A stretch of 64,000 nucleotides of DNA, taken from contig JAJKFL010000042.1 of the NCBI GenBank assembly GCA_021186555.1, positions 23,125,521 to 23,189,520 of the forward strand, read 5' to 3'. Of this stretch, positions 46,870-59,298 are shown piece after piece (the stretch's first letter is position 1; every line of letters starts with the position of its first letter). The DNA comes from Reticulitermes speratus (taxonomy: Eukaryota; Arthropoda; Insecta; Blattodea; Rhinotermitidae). The position numbers and the translations under genes are program-made. Under the pieces are notes generated by a model. The model saw only the letters and a list, made by a program, of their open reading frames with translations, did not search any database and was not told the origin of the DNA.

Positions 46870-49285
46870 TCTTGATGATACTGAACGAGTGTAACAAATC
46901 TGAAGTCAAATAAAATATAATTAATTTACAAAATGAAATGTGTGTAGTAGTTCAGAAAACAACAATTGCACCCGGAATTCTTTTGAGAATATTCGATGAC
47001 GTGCTGCAGGTAGCAAGACAGTGAGAGCTGAACAGTCAGAATGCAGTAGCGTTATGTGCTAGGATAAGGTTAGATCATCACGAGGATTCACACTTAATCA
47101 CATGACCACAATAACATCACAGATAAAGTATGGCTTTCATTAGATGTATTCTATTATGTAATTGTAATGGGACCACAGAATTTCTGCTCCAGTGGGTACG
47201 GACGGTTTTCACTCCTGCACCAAGCAATAACATACTCAGTTACTAGTCCACTAACTTCGCTGATGTGTTGGCCATGCGATATAATGCCACTGATTATCTC
47301 TTTGGCGTTGACTCGGGAATGAAATATTTTAGTGCCTAGCAATAGTGTTTACAATTTATGTTTAAAAATGTATGACGTTACACTACGTTTCAGTGACTGA
47401 TGTGTTCTGATTACATCTTTCACTTAAACTAATTGTCCTCTGCCAGTAAACCACCTAAAGCGAAGGTCCGAGTTCAAAACTGTGGTACATCTCCAAACAC
47501 AAGGAGGTTCATTTTGCACCCTTCACATCTGGTTGCCAGCAGAGTGATTATGGAGTGGAAGTCATTACGGTGTTCGGAATGTTTCAAGAACGAAATTAAC
47601 TAAGTCCTCCTAGCAAGTTCTCTAAAAGTAAAATTATGGCAATAATATGCAAATTCTGCTAAGATTGTGCTGGATCAACATAGTTAGGTAATTAATAAAT
47701 GTGAGTCTCTAACTTAGTTTAAGTTAGTAAATTATGTGTATAGTCTATGCACATACTTGAATGGTTTCGAAATACATACGTAGGTCTTAATAATGCCAAT
47801 AGAGGGGTTTCATAACTAGTCGTCAGTTACAATGAAAAGTCTAGAACTAGCAGGAATTAATCCAGTGCAGTAATTAAATAAATCTGAAAAAATACATAAT
47901 GATAATTTGAAAATTTGCATCAGGTTTCGCTAAATACGTCTACAAATATATAAAAAAATTCGTTCTTCCTATGGCCAATTTTTCTGTTGCCCGTAAATAT
48001 TGTGTACAGGCGAAACGGACTTCGGACACAAAACTAGACTTATTTATGCACAAATTGTCGAACATATCAAAAGTATTTTCTCGTATTTCATGACCAGCGA
48101 AAAGACAGATACCTACAAATGTCTCCAAACAGACAGGCAAGAAAGATTAAGTTGTTGTCTGTATTTTAGCTCTGACCATGAAAACGAATGGGGAAATCTA
48201 CGCATTCCAAGCCTTCCTACTGAATGGAGATGAGTTGCAGGTTTAGCCCCGAAACATACTCTACAGAGAGGTGGTTGGCTCCTACAGCAGCCCAGCAGAG
48301 GTGGCAGAGAGAAAAATAATCCATGGGAATTAAACCCCGCCCATCCAACTCCCAGCAGTATCTCTAGTTACTCTTTATTTAGGCTCATTGAAAGATACGA
48401 GGTGTTCGGGATTCAGAAGTCAAGGAAACCTTACCCGAGACCTATCTCTCTTTTATGTCATGAAAAGCCTCAGTGTGGAAATACGAAAAGAGAAAGAGAC
48501 AATAACATACATGCATAAGTAACGGAATATTACTCATCGTATTCGAAGTCATAAAATCACTGCCCGCTGAAATCGAAGACTGGTACTTCAGTCTCCACTG
48601 CAGATTTATATGCATGAGACGCACTGCGGTGACGTTATTTACCCCGACCAACTGACGGTATCACGGTCCGTTATCCCTTCCAAGTAACTAAACAGCCGAT
48701 AAGGTGTGTGCAAGAGACGCTGAATGGAATACAAGTGACTTTTTAGATCCACATGTAAAAGGTTCCCAATTTTATGCTACATTACCCATTGTATGCCGGA
48801 TTGCGACGTGCGGCAAAATTACGCGCAAGTCAGAAGGTAGTACGCGTACGTGCATGCGAGAGTCCTGGAAATTTGCCCACTTTCAACTGCAATAAAATAG
48901 TCCGGTATCTTAGCCGCCCTGAGTAGTCTTTTGTCTCACTTCTTGTGTCCTTCAACAGGAAGATGGTCGAGGAAGTTGAAACAAGTTTTAACGTTTATAA
49001 TATGTGTTTACTATTCTGGGAGTGGTGTTCCGTGAATATCTCTGTAATCCCAGACAAATACTGCACGATCTTCTGAAACTAGTCCGCGAACACTTCTTGC
49101 CATACCTTTCTAGTTGATTATTAATATTGCTTTACTGTATGACACTGTACACTCTGAACCTTTGGCAGCTTCCAACACCACAAACCACAAATAAGTAATT
49201 AAATAAACAGGAAGTAGAAAGTTTGATAGTACAATAAAACACAACGCCACGTAAGCACCTAAGGGCTTTAAAATCATATTGACGG
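46870..49285. other. unannotated DNA
   Basis: No gene. At 48956-48995 a degenerate GAAGATGG...TTGAAACAAGT string resembles the hammerhead-like motif but is too eroded to call. A B-box-like GAGTTCAAAAC is near 47470. Confidence 0.4.
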
Positions 49286-49524
49286 TCCTGTCTGATTATT
49301 ATTGTGTGATTGACTAGTTTAGTAAAAGATCTGGAATTGTGTTATGAAGGACCTGTGTTTGAATCTCGGTCGTCAGTCTGTTCTATTTAGCATACTTGAT
49401 TAGCACTTAGGCACTGACGTTACGGGATAGCTTATAGGTCCCAACTTCAAGGGTCAAGAGTCCAAGGAGAATGTCGGGATACAGGGGAGTGAAAGTCAAA
49501 GTAAGTTGAAACTGACGGTCAGTC

Positions 49525-49870
49525 AGTCAGTCAGTCAGTCCGTCTCGTTATATCTAAGTAGCTCCATGGAGCTCCTTTAGAATGCTGTAGTTCCTCAGAT
49601 ACTCAAGAAATTCCCCGCATTTTATGAAACCCAGAGCTTCAGGATCCTGATGACGAGATTTTGCCACTTAGGCCTGTCCTAAGTCAGATTAAACCAGTCT
49701 GCGCCATCCCATCCAGTTTCGTTAAACGCACGTTTTAATATTATCATCCCATACAATCTGAGGCCTTCAAAGCAGTCTTTGTCTTCATATTTCCGCACAA
49801 GAGGCTGGTATGCTTGTCACTTCTTTCCCATACGTTCCAGATGCCCCACCCAACTCAGGAAACTTATTCA
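49525..49870 (-). pseudogene. RTE-like LINE C-terminal pseudogene with (CTGA)n tail
   Basis: The minus-strand translation gives ADWFNL, a stop, DRPKWQNLV, ILKLWVS and NAGNFLS, matching the 16-kb LINE end block by block. The 3' UTR AAGGAGCTCCATGGAGC follows and ends in CTGA repeats (plus strand 49519-49540 CAGT units). Premature stops make it dead. Confidence 0.75.
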
Positions 49871-49874
49871 GTAA

Positions 49875-50680
49875 TTTAGAATTAGTTTTCTTCTGTTCAA
49901 ACTGTTGCAAAATTTGATATTTTTTCTTAAAATGAGATTTTTTTAACCAGTGTCAAGTTCAGTTAAATAACTTATTTTATACCTGTACCTAGATAACGAA
50001 ACACGGAAGTAATGGGATAAACTCAACTCCTGAAATATTCCTTTCATTGGTTGAACGTTCAGTATTAACTTCAAGCATTTCACATAGCAAATGAAGGTCG
50101 GGTCCCTGGGGAAGGGCAAACGGCATAATACGAAGCATCAGTGTTTGATTATTATGATGTTTCAATGTACGTCATTTTGTGGTGGTGTTAAATATTAATA
50201 CATATTTTTATTCCTCTCGATTCAATTTCATACTGACAGCAGAATGACAGCGACTAGGAGGGACATGACAAGCAGAGCGGCTCTGTTGACGGACACATAT
50301 AGCTGTTACTGCTGTCACCAATTGGAACGACAGAGCTCTGTGGGCTAGTGCGTCCTGCGTGTCAAACATTCTCTTCAAATTCATCATAGTCAAAATCAAA
50401 CTGTCAAATATTTAGCCAATTTTTTATCCATTCCGTCCCCGGTTTTCTAGTAGTCCCTTCAATATTTGTATTGGCCTTTTATTGTGCCATTAATTGCAGG
50501 GGCTCCCTTTGTATTCTGTAAATGTGTTAAATTTTATTCTTTCAGCAGTACAAAATACTGATCGCTGCAGTTTCGGTCTGTAGTTAACACTTTCGCAATA
50601 TTTCAATTAGGCCTGAAAAGTCCGTCTCATGAATTTTGCTTCATCTGCTATGATCCTGCAATTTTCTTAAAGCCGTTTAA
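49875..50680. other. unannotated DNA
   Basis: No recognised gene. Confidence 0.4.
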
Positions 50681-50685
50681 TACAT

Positions 50686-50719
50686 AATAATAATAATAAT
50701 TATTATTATTATTATTATT
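50686..50719. repeat. (AAT)n/(ATT)n palindromic microsatellite
   Basis: AAT units switch to ATT units at about 50700, giving a self-complementary tract. Confidence 0.9.
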
Positions 50720-50751
50720 CCAAAAAACCAGCTAAACCGATGTGAATTCAT

Positions 50752-51940
50752 AATAGTAATTCAATTAAATTCAATTCAATGGGTATTTACTAACGTGCAG
50801 GCTTAACAGCACAAGTGCCTGTTACAAAGCCACAAATAAAACACAAAATGAGTACAAATATACATAAACAAAACACTAAACACACAATACAAAAACAATA
50901 TTGCGAAAAGAAAGTAATATAAAAATTACTGGGGCAAAAACCCTATACCCTAAAAAAAACACAGATAAGTTGATTTAAAAATATTACAGACTGGGACAGA
51001 ATCTGTTTTAAAGATGTAATGGGTTTCCTAAAGATATCGATGTCTGTGCACACACGGTTAGCAGCCGAAATACATTTAGCAGACGGAGAGTTTTTACAAG
51101 TAACAGTAAACAGGGAGGAGTTTCTAAAATTACGAGGACGAACTCGAATACCAGTAGTATCCAGAAGAGACGGACACCATTTTAAACCTGAATAAACAGA
51201 AGTAAAATATAAAGTATCAAGATAAAGTCTTCTCTTGTGCAGGGTATGAAGCTTTAGAAATTTAAGGAAATCCTCGTAAGTAACATGGTTATGATTAAAT
51301 AAACGATATTGACCTAGGACTACGAACTGCCGCTGAATGCGTTCCAGCTTTTTGGTGTCAGTAGACGTTATAGAGTTCCATACAGTAGAGTCCTACTCAA
51401 GTTTGGGTCTAACTAGTGTAATGTACAATATTATTAGGCTATGAAGTGTAAAAAAGGAATAGGTTATGTTTCGTATTAAGCCCAGCATCCTTACAGATTG
51501 GGAGAAAATATCGTCTACATGTGCGCAGAAATGAAGTTTTGAATCCAGTTGTCTTTGATAGTGCCCATACGGGTTATAGAAGAGTCACATATTTTATAAG
51601 TATAGTAGTGAACGTTTGTTTTCCTAGTGAAGGAAATAACCCTAGTTTTGTTTATGTTCAATTTCATGAGGTTAGCAGTACATCAACCTTGTATATGTTC
51701 AATATCAGACTACAGCAGAATGCAGTCGTCAACGGAATTCATAGAATAAAACATTGTAACGTCGTCAGCAAATAATAAACATTTAGAGTGCTTAATTACA
51801 TTACAAAGGTCGTTAATAAAAATATTAAAAAGCAAAGGACCTAAAACAGATCCTTGTGGGACCCCCGAAAGAACTTCGAAATGTAGCAAAAAAGTGTCTA
51901 AGATGCGTACAGAAGATTTCCGATTAATGAGGTAAATACG
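50752..51940 (-). pseudogene. CR1/Jockey-like LINE, 5'-truncated reverse transcriptase
   Basis: The minus strand encodes the middle and C-terminal part of a non-LTR reverse transcriptase. SGVPQGSVLGPLLFNIFIND and the catalytic LFADD box are near 51770-51880. Downstream, in shifted frames, are KLNINKTRVISFTRK, LYGTL, KLERIQR, TYEDFLKFLKLHTL and RVRPRNFRNSSLF. The 3' UTR contains TGCACGTTAGTAAATACCC (complement of plus 50782-50800) and a (TTGAA)n tail at 50760-50780. Several stops and shifts; it is truncated where an (AAT)n tract begins. Confidence 0.88.
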
Positions 51941-51992
51941 AATAATAATAACAATAAAAATAATAATAATAATTCTTATTATTATTATTAAG
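51940..51992. repeat. (AAT)n/(ATT)n tract at LINE 5' truncation
   Basis: An AAT-rich tract switches to ATT units, immediately at the point where recognisable reverse-transcriptase sequence stops. It produces a polyisoleucine stretch in the minus frame 51710-52045. Confidence 0.85.
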
Positions 51993-52049
51993 CGACTTTC
52001 TATAACGCGAAGCCTCACATGAGCGCAAGTATTGCGTTGTAACAAAAAT

Positions 52050-53470
52050 GAGTGTATTTATAATGTTTAATTACCGAATAAGCTGTAGTAATAACATGCA
52101 AGGGATTAAGGACGCTTCGCGCCAACATTTTTATTAACTGTGTTCTCCTCGTGCCAAGATTAAGAATAGCGGGGTTAAACCTACACCTCACTATACGTCA
52201 TAGTAAAGTGGTGCTTAAATGAAAACAAGGAAAACTTTATTCCTGCATACCCTAAATAAAATTTATACGTAGAAAAATTGATAATAAACAGTCAAACAGA
52301 ACACCCGCTTATACCGGTACAACCAAATAAATTAAATTAACAAACATGGAAGTTTTCTCGGATGTTAGGCCGTGATGAATGGTAAATATTTGCTAATTAA
52401 TGTAAAATGTTTACTGCGTAATACATCAGAAGACTTGATTCTTCATGAACAGAATTGTGAAAACGTCACATCTCGCAAATTAAATTAACCATTGCAAGTG
52501 AAGGACTCAAAATGACGGTTAACATGAAACCAGTAATTTTGAAAATAAAAACAAATGATGGTGTACATGCGGTAACATAGCTGTGTTCAAACAGACTAAA
52601 CCCAAAAGGACAAACACGAAATGTTTGCATTAAATTTTTCCGTTCAGGCTTGTATATTTTGGTATATCCACATCAAAATTTTGACACAACTGAATGACAG
52701 CACTGAACTTTTATTATCCGTTACGATGCGTTATCAGTTGTTTCTCCTTTCCCCTTCGTGAATATGAATATGACACATCTTTTGTTATTTAAAGCCCTCT
52801 AGAAGACACCACGGGACTATTCACAACCGGAAATCAATGTTTTCTTGTGAAATGTTAATGATCAATCTCATTTGCAGTAATTAATTTATACCTATCTTTG
52901 CTTTATATAATCACCCACATTCACAGGTTAGTGAAGTGTTTAAAACAGTACAATGCAGCAACGAATATGTCGAAATCAAGTATCTGCCTATATTTACAAA
53001 ACCAATTTAAAATGATACAATCAGTGTAGAAAGTAAGTCTAATATTTGTAGCGGAAACTCCCGTTTAGTTTCCACGCTCAGTCATTTTCTCCACACTTTT
53101 CAGTTTCAGCAACCCTCATCTCTTTTTCTCCGTTAAAATACTGAATCATTTTACTCTTTTATCCTTCGAATTGCACAGTTTCGAAGGTAGACCTGCCAAT
53201 AACTGTGAACTACAACGACATAAATATGCCTACACTCATAATCAGGTAACATGTGTAAGCCTTCGTAAACCTTCTCCAAACACATTATGTTCTGGGAATA
53301 ATCCTGTTACCTGAAATAAAATAACTGTAGCTGTTTCCTGCCAGACGAAATGTGGAGCTTAGTCTGAGAAGCACTTTTGAACACTTGGGTAATAACAGGG
53401 TTATCTATGCGAAAAAATACACTGTACTGGGAACAATAATATATTATCTAAGGTCGGTTAACTTATTTTC
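52050..53470. other. unannotated DNA
   Basis: Nothing recognised. Confidence 0.45.
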
Positions 53471-53477
53471 TGTTATA

Positions 53478-53570
53478 AGACCAACTAAATGCACATACAA
53501 CATACATAATAGTACAGTATTTTATCACTCCAACATGTTTCGGCACTACTGTGCCATCCACAGAGAGTTC
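53478..53570 (-). mobile_element. Penelope-like terminal repeat fragment
   Basis: Plus strand ATAAGACCAACTAAATGCAC followed about 50 bases later by the minus-strand hammerhead-like motif, the same order as at 11.7 and 36.0 kb. Confidence 0.55.
53527..53568 (-). ncRNA. hammerhead-like motif with strong helix I, one core change
   Basis: Minus strand: ACTCT before CTGTGGA (core, A6 to U), extra T, helix II GGCAC-AGTA-GTGCC, GAAAC, ACATGT, T at the cleavage position (GUU) and GGAGT. Helix I ACTCT/GGAGT forms five pairs including one G-U, a different sequence from the other copies. The core substitution should strongly reduce cleavage, so this looks like a dead copy that preserves structure. Confidence 0.5.
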
Positions 53571-53599
53571 TTACACCAAGTTTTAATACTAGCTAAAAT

Positions 53600-55060
53600 A
53601 TGAGAGATTATATTCCTAATATTTATATATATAACATTTCACACTTAAGTTTAATTTGCAAGGTGGTAAATACATTTTGTAATACAACATAGCAATATTA
53701 TTTGTACATAGCATTATTATGGCAGTTAGTATAAAACATGTAAAAACAAAAAAATTTGGTTACAATTCTACTTTCTCGATATGTCGTGGAAGTATTCATT
53801 TGTGTACACAAACATTTATTGTTGTATTCGATACATTGTGGATTATGTCCCTAAATGACTGTATTATGTTGTATGTTGTATGTATATTTACTTGGTCTAG
53901 TATAAGCAAGTAAGTTGATTGAAATTCACGGAGTAAGCAATTAAAAGAAAAAAGGTCGGTTAGTTTGTGCACTGTAGGTTAGAAAAGTTCTGCTGTTTTC
54001 ACACACGTTTTTCCCTCAGTCTTGAGCAAGTAAAACTTAGCTCTTGTCGAAAGTGGACATACATATTTTTGAAAATAAGTTCATCAATGACGACTGTGGG
54101 CCACAACCTGAAGAGCGATTACGTTCGTAGTCGCACAGAAGCATTGCTATGTCTGCGTCTAGTTTTGGTTCACAATCCTATCAGCAAGAACCTTCTATAA
54201 AAAAAGTTGGATTTGACTTCCCTTCCAGTTTCATTCTGCTACAACAAACGCCACAGAAAATCTCCTTGGCATGAAACAAGCTCTGTCGATCGTTTCCTGG
54301 GCAACCTTTTATTTTCTATGGCTTACTATTACTACCCTATACTATGTCTCTACAAGAATGAGAAGAAAAAATCTTCTGCCTCCTGGCACAGAAACCCTGT
54401 CCAAAGATGCGGATTGCCAGACAGAAGTTGGCGTAAACCAATCAAAATTTGCTTCAATCATACATTGATTTTTGCAACAGTCGCAAATGCAAGGCCGAAC
54501 GAAGTAGAACTCTGAATATTTATTATGTAGATGCGGGAGACTGGAAGACGAAGGAATAAGGGAAGTACGAATTAAGGAGTGCAGTAACAATAAACTAGGT
54601 AATGTTTCTTTCATGTGGACGAGAATTGAATGTTTCAACGATGCGGCTTACATTTGTTCAGACTATGCTGGTCTCGCAGTATGAGTGGAAACATTGTAGA
54701 ACCGATTGATGACTCAGAGACAAAAGTCACATGTAAATAGAAATTCACCAATAAACAATATAGGCCTAGGTTGATATTCGTTCAGGTCTGCAGAACGTCT
54801 TGATTTGAGAGATATTTCAATTGCTGAATGCTTAAACACGCACACACGCAAGCGCACATATAGGCCCACACACTCATACATACACACTTAGTATATCAGT
54901 GATGATTATGTTTCACTTCTATATAGTATAATATGCATTTAAGCTTTGTTCCTAGGAAAGAGCTAGGCAAGGCCTGCCCCACCTTTTGTGAAATCTGAAA
55001 GTCCATTTCAGTGATCACAGGAGCCCGGCACATGACTCTTATAATACAATAAATCCAGGC
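53600..55060. other. unannotated DNA, CA-rich patch
   Basis: No gene. A CA-rich imperfect tract lies at 54838-54890. Confidence 0.45.
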
Positions 55061-55079
55061 TGCTCTCAGTACCATATAT

Positions 55080-55345
55080 TTTTTTTTCCTATGGCTCGAC
55101 AGCCCTATATGGGCCTGGGCCTCCTCGTTTCGTCGAGGTTTCATGGTCACACACAGTTGAGACACACCACAGTCGGTAGGACTCCTCTGGACGAGGGACC
55201 AGCTCGTCGCAGAGACCTCTACCTGACAACACACAACACTCACAAGAGACAGACATCCATGCTCCCGGTGGGATTCGAACCCACGATCCTAGTAAGCGAG
55301 CGGCCGAAGACCCACGCCTTAGACCGCACGGCCACTGGGATCGGC
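55080..55345 (-). mobile_element. full-length SINE family A (poly-A type)
   Basis: Minus-strand head GCCGATCCCAGTGGCCGTGC, B box GGGTTCGAATCCC, standard body, terminal CCCATATAGGGCTGTCGAGC and poly-A (poly-T at 55079-55088). A 13-bp target duplication, CAGTACCATATAT, is exact at 55067-55079 and 55346-55358. Confidence 0.93.
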
Positions 55346-55456
55346 CAGTACCATATATATATATATATACCCTATATATATATCAAAATATGTACATTCT
55401 TGTCTAGGCCTCTAAGACTGACTTGCTGTGCTATAACCCTTATTTTTTCTCCTATA

Positions 55457-55585
55457 CCGGGTGTCCCAGGAGGAAAGGTCAATATTCTGGGAGGTCATAG
55501 TATCAGTCATTCTAAGCAAAAAAGTGTATATGTACATGTGTCCTATTCCGAACGGTTTCCGAGATAGAGCTATTTCACTGTACAG
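55457..55585 (+). repeat. mariner-family left terminal inverted repeat
   Basis: 129 bp beginning CCGGGTGTCCCAGGAGGAAA, preceded by TA (55455-55456). It matches the right repeat with about five substitutions. Confidence 0.95.
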
Positions 55586-55673
55586 TTGCAAAATTGTTGA
55601 TAAGAAAGACATATTATGTACTGTTTCTAATACCGGTATTTATTGTTCAAGTGACAAAGTTGGTACAGTTCAC

Positions 55674-56734
55674 CTAGTATAATACATTTTCGAAAATTCC
55701 ACCATCAACATCAATGCACTTTGCAACTCGTGTGAGGACATGGCGTGTTGCTCGTCTGAGTGCATCTCGACTTTCCTTTATGCGGGCGATAACATACATT
55801 ATGTGATCGAGCAGTTCGTCTCGTGTATCCACATTTGTTCTGTACACTTCACTCTTTATCCAACCCCAGAAACAAAAATCTAACGGGGTTAGGTCTGGAG
55901 ATCTTGGTGGCCAGTTAATGGTACTGCCACGACTGATCCACCGATTAGGAAAGTGTCATTGAGATGTTGCATCACAAGTCGGGTATAATGAGAAGGGGCT
56001 CCGTCATGCTGAAAGTACATAGCAGTCCGTGTAGCCAAAGGAGCATCCTCTAGTTGTTCTGGTAATCAATTTTGCAGAAAGTCTAGGTAATTTGTCCTGT
56101 CATATGATCGTCTAAAATAACGAGACCAATCAAAATGTCATCGATCATACCGCACCACACACTGATAGAGAAACGATGTTGAAAATTTGTTTCCACAGTA
56201 CCATGTGGATTGTCGTGAGACCATCGATGCGAGTTACGTGTGTTGTTGATTGCGTTACGGGTGAAAGTAGCTTCATCAGTGAATGGTATTAATGGAAGCA
56301 ATTGGCGATTAGTATGTAACCAATGACAAAAGTCTAGACGCATGGCACTGTCCCCTGGGTGTAGATTTTGCACACGCTGTGGGTGAAATGGGTACAAGCC
56401 GTCTTCAAGCAATGTTCGCCATACACGTGTTCGTGAAACACCGAGACACGCGTAGAAAGTCTTCGCGTGCTAGTAGTAGGGCTACGCTGTACCATTGCAA
56501 GAATGTCCTGTTCCTCCACATGTTGACGTGCTCGTTCAGATGAAACATGAGCACTGGAAGCGTACCACAGTCATGCAATGTACTGAACACCTTGGAAAAC
56601 ACTATACGATCCGGAATTCTGGGCATAGGAAACCGTCGACGGTATTCTTCAACAGCAGCAGTGGCACTGCCATCGCAGAAGCCGTCAACGTACAGCATAT
56701 CAGCATATTCGGCATTTCAGAAGATGTGCGGCAT
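55674..56734 (-). pseudogene. mariner-family transposase pseudogene
   Basis: The span of about 1,060 bases fits a full-length protein of about 350 residues. N-terminal helix-turn-helix blocks include [14 protein letters not shown] and [15 protein letters not shown]. The catalytic triad is recognisable: FTDEATF (Asp codon 56275-56277), QHDGAPSHY (Asp 56003-56005) and RSPDLTPLDF (Asp 55893-55895), with about 36 residues between the second and third aspartates. A TGA lies six codons after the first ATG. Frameshifts occur near 56520, 56430, 56090 and 55950. The product is not translatable; it belongs to a family common in insect genomes, usually annotated as a DDE endonuclease. Confidence 0.92.
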
Positions 56735-56869
56735 TTTTCACAACACTCCTACAATGTCACTATCAACAGTCACAACGGCCAACTGACGCTTCACACCGAT
56801 TCACACACTTCAGACAGTGGCGCAGCACGGTGGGGGTTAAGGACAATACTGGGCGCCAAATCCAAACTA

Positions 56870-56998
56870 CTGTACAGTGAAATAGCTCTATCTCGGAAAC
56901 CGTTCGGAATAGGACACATGTAAATATACACTTTTTTGCTTAGAATGACCGATACTATGGCCTCCCAGAATATTCACCTTTACTCCTGGGACACCCGG
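56870..56998 (-). repeat. mariner-family right terminal inverted repeat
   Basis: 129 bp, inverted relative to 55457-55585, followed by TA (56999-57000). Confidence 0.95.
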
Positions 56999-57004
56999 TA
57001 TATT

Positions 57005-59285
57005 TTGCCCTTTATTTTTATAATATATATTTAATGTGTACCCTGTTAATCGTTCAATGATGCAGAATGCTATCAGCATGCTTTCTAGCAAATAACGCAG
57101 AGAAAACGAGCAGGTAAAAGTAGATATACTACTACGCCAAGGCTGTTCTTGTACAGGGCACATTTTATATGTTGAACTGCATGTTGCCCGCTGTCAAACC
57201 AAGTTTTTCTGCATTTGCCACACAATATGAAAGTTTGAGCGGGCCCGATCTAGGCACAGGTCTTCACATTCTTGCAAATTAATAGAAAGCTGTTTTCTTT
57301 TAAACCACTACAGCCTTAATCAATACATATCTAGCATAAAATGACATATTTTATGGAAGTTTTGTGCTTGACTTCCACGATATTTTCAATGCAGCCTTTT
57401 TACCAGTAGGTTAGGCTGGAGACGAATGTGGGAAGTTCTGAAGATGTGGCAAGAAAATTTACAAAGTTGCCGAGGAATGAGTCATGGAATAAAATGGTAG
57501 ACCATCATAGTGCGTACTTGGTTGTACGTTTTAGCGCCGTGGTTTTGGCAACTGTTTGCATTGGAGAGGAAGAACAAGGGAAGTTGTGGAAGATGCTGTT
57601 AGTGAGAAACGTGCAGTGAGGAAGAGGGCGAAGGAAACATTATGCGGTTAGAATATAAATGAGAGTGATAAGTTAAAAAGAAAGGAAAGAAAACTTATAA
57701 GAACAAAGAAAAAACGGGGTAGCGGCATAAAGGAGTGACGCTGCGAGCAAGGGTGAGGTACGGGGAGGAAGGATGGTGAGTGCCTCTGTCAACGAGCAGT
57801 CGCAGTGTGCTGCTGGGCTAATACTGCGTGTTGGTGCAGGCGGTCAGCTATAGCCAGAAGATAGTTAATTCTGCGTGGAAATATAAGGTAACGTAAACGT
57901 GAATGAATCCACTTTCGCAAATGGCTCTTTAGGCTAAAAATGTCTAATACAAATACCACAAACATAATCTTAAATGTGCAGTATTTACAACTGTTCTTTA
58001 CTGCGTGAAAAACACTAGAGAATGAAAGAATTTGTTTGGTTTATACTCAAAAATTTTTGCCATATTTATGCAGTAAACCTATTTAAGGCTCATTCGAATA
58101 GAATTTGCTTGAAACTACATATATCTTCTACTACTGTTTCAAATTTATAGCAATTTGTTCAATTAAAAATTTAAACCCCAGTTCTTGGAAATAATTTTAT
58201 ATTTCAGAGTAGACAACCCACAGTTAAATTGGTTATTAAACTTTTCTTTCTTAATAGCACTGATACTACTAACAGCCGATTCATGAAAGCAGGGAAAAAA
58301 CTTCGCTTAGTGCAAATGGTTTGTAAATTAGTTAGTTCTTTTATATTTCAGGTAGCGTGAGATCGAGTCTCTTGGTTCTGCGGCCGCTAATGGTCCAGTT
58401 GTACCGTAGTAGACAATAGACAAAATAACATGGTGCATTAGTGAATGACAAAGGTCATGAATACCGAAGTACTCAATGAAAAACCTGTCCAAATGCTGCT
58501 TTTTCCACCTCAAATTACACATGGCCTGAGTTGCGAAATTCGCGAGTTAGTCATTTCTAAACCGCAGCAGCACAATGAAAGGTAGCACTTCGGTAACTGT
58601 GAAGTACGTTTTCGTTACAGACCTAGAGGAGACGCGACATATGCTGGACACCAGGATATGAAATGGAAAACACACGTGTGGGTGCAACAAGCACGGTCTG
58701 AAACATGAATAGAGAAGTGCAAAAGGCCTCAGATACGTCTGACAAGAATTAGAAACGAATTTTTGTCTGCTTCCACCCACCTACAATATCTGCGACGGTT
58801 CACACGTTGCAAATTGTTTATGCCGCTCTTAAATGTCACTAATGTGTAAGAGTAGCGCTAATCTGCCCCCTTCCTATTGGCTGTATGTCAAAGTGAAAAC
58901 AGCGAGTTGTAAAGGGCCCTCGTTCCTGTTTGCGAGGAAACAAAATCCTTTTCCTTTAATGCATGCTTCAAATGACATTCCGGTAAGTGGCTGAACCTGA
59001 CATGAGTATTGTCAGTGGTAGTGACCCGCCTCTATATTTTACGACTTGGTGCCTAATGACTGAACCCCCTAATCCCTCCCCCTTTTAACATCTACCCTAC
59101 AGTCACGCCTCTTAAACGCATACTGCAGTAAAGATATCTCGAGCATTTCAACACCAAGACTGTCAAATTAATTGCATGTATAGACACAAACGTTAGAAGA
59201 ATAGTCCTTGGTTTTAACCCAGGACATGCTATTATGACACGAAATTTTAATTGCTCATTCCTTATATTATTCGTTTCATTAATTG
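57005..59285. other. unannotated DNA
   Basis: No recognised gene or repeat in about 2.3 kb. Confidence 0.5.
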
Positions 59286-59298
59286 AATGCGTGCTATT

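Larger units (their letters stand above)
55457..56998 (-). mobile_element. complete mariner/Tc1-superfamily element with 129-bp TIRs
   Basis: The element is 1,542 bp, bounded by TA on both sides and by 129-bp inverted repeats, with one intronless transposase pseudogene on the minus strand. TIRs this long are unusual beside the typical about 30 bp. The TIR pair is about 96% identical, so insertion is not ancient even though the coding region is broken. Confidence 0.95.

Noticed and set aside
48956-48995. Further hammerhead-like motif
   Set aside because: Only GAAGATGG and TTGAAAC remain; the first core bases and helix III are lost.
51521-51775. 84-codon plus-strand frame
   Set aside because: It is antisense to the LINE reverse-transcriptase pseudogene.
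55091-55567. 158-codon plus-strand frame with PPVGFEPTI-like peptide
   Set aside because: It is the antisense reading of a family-A SINE plus (AT)n and the mariner left repeat, and the same peptide recurs over every SINE-A copy.
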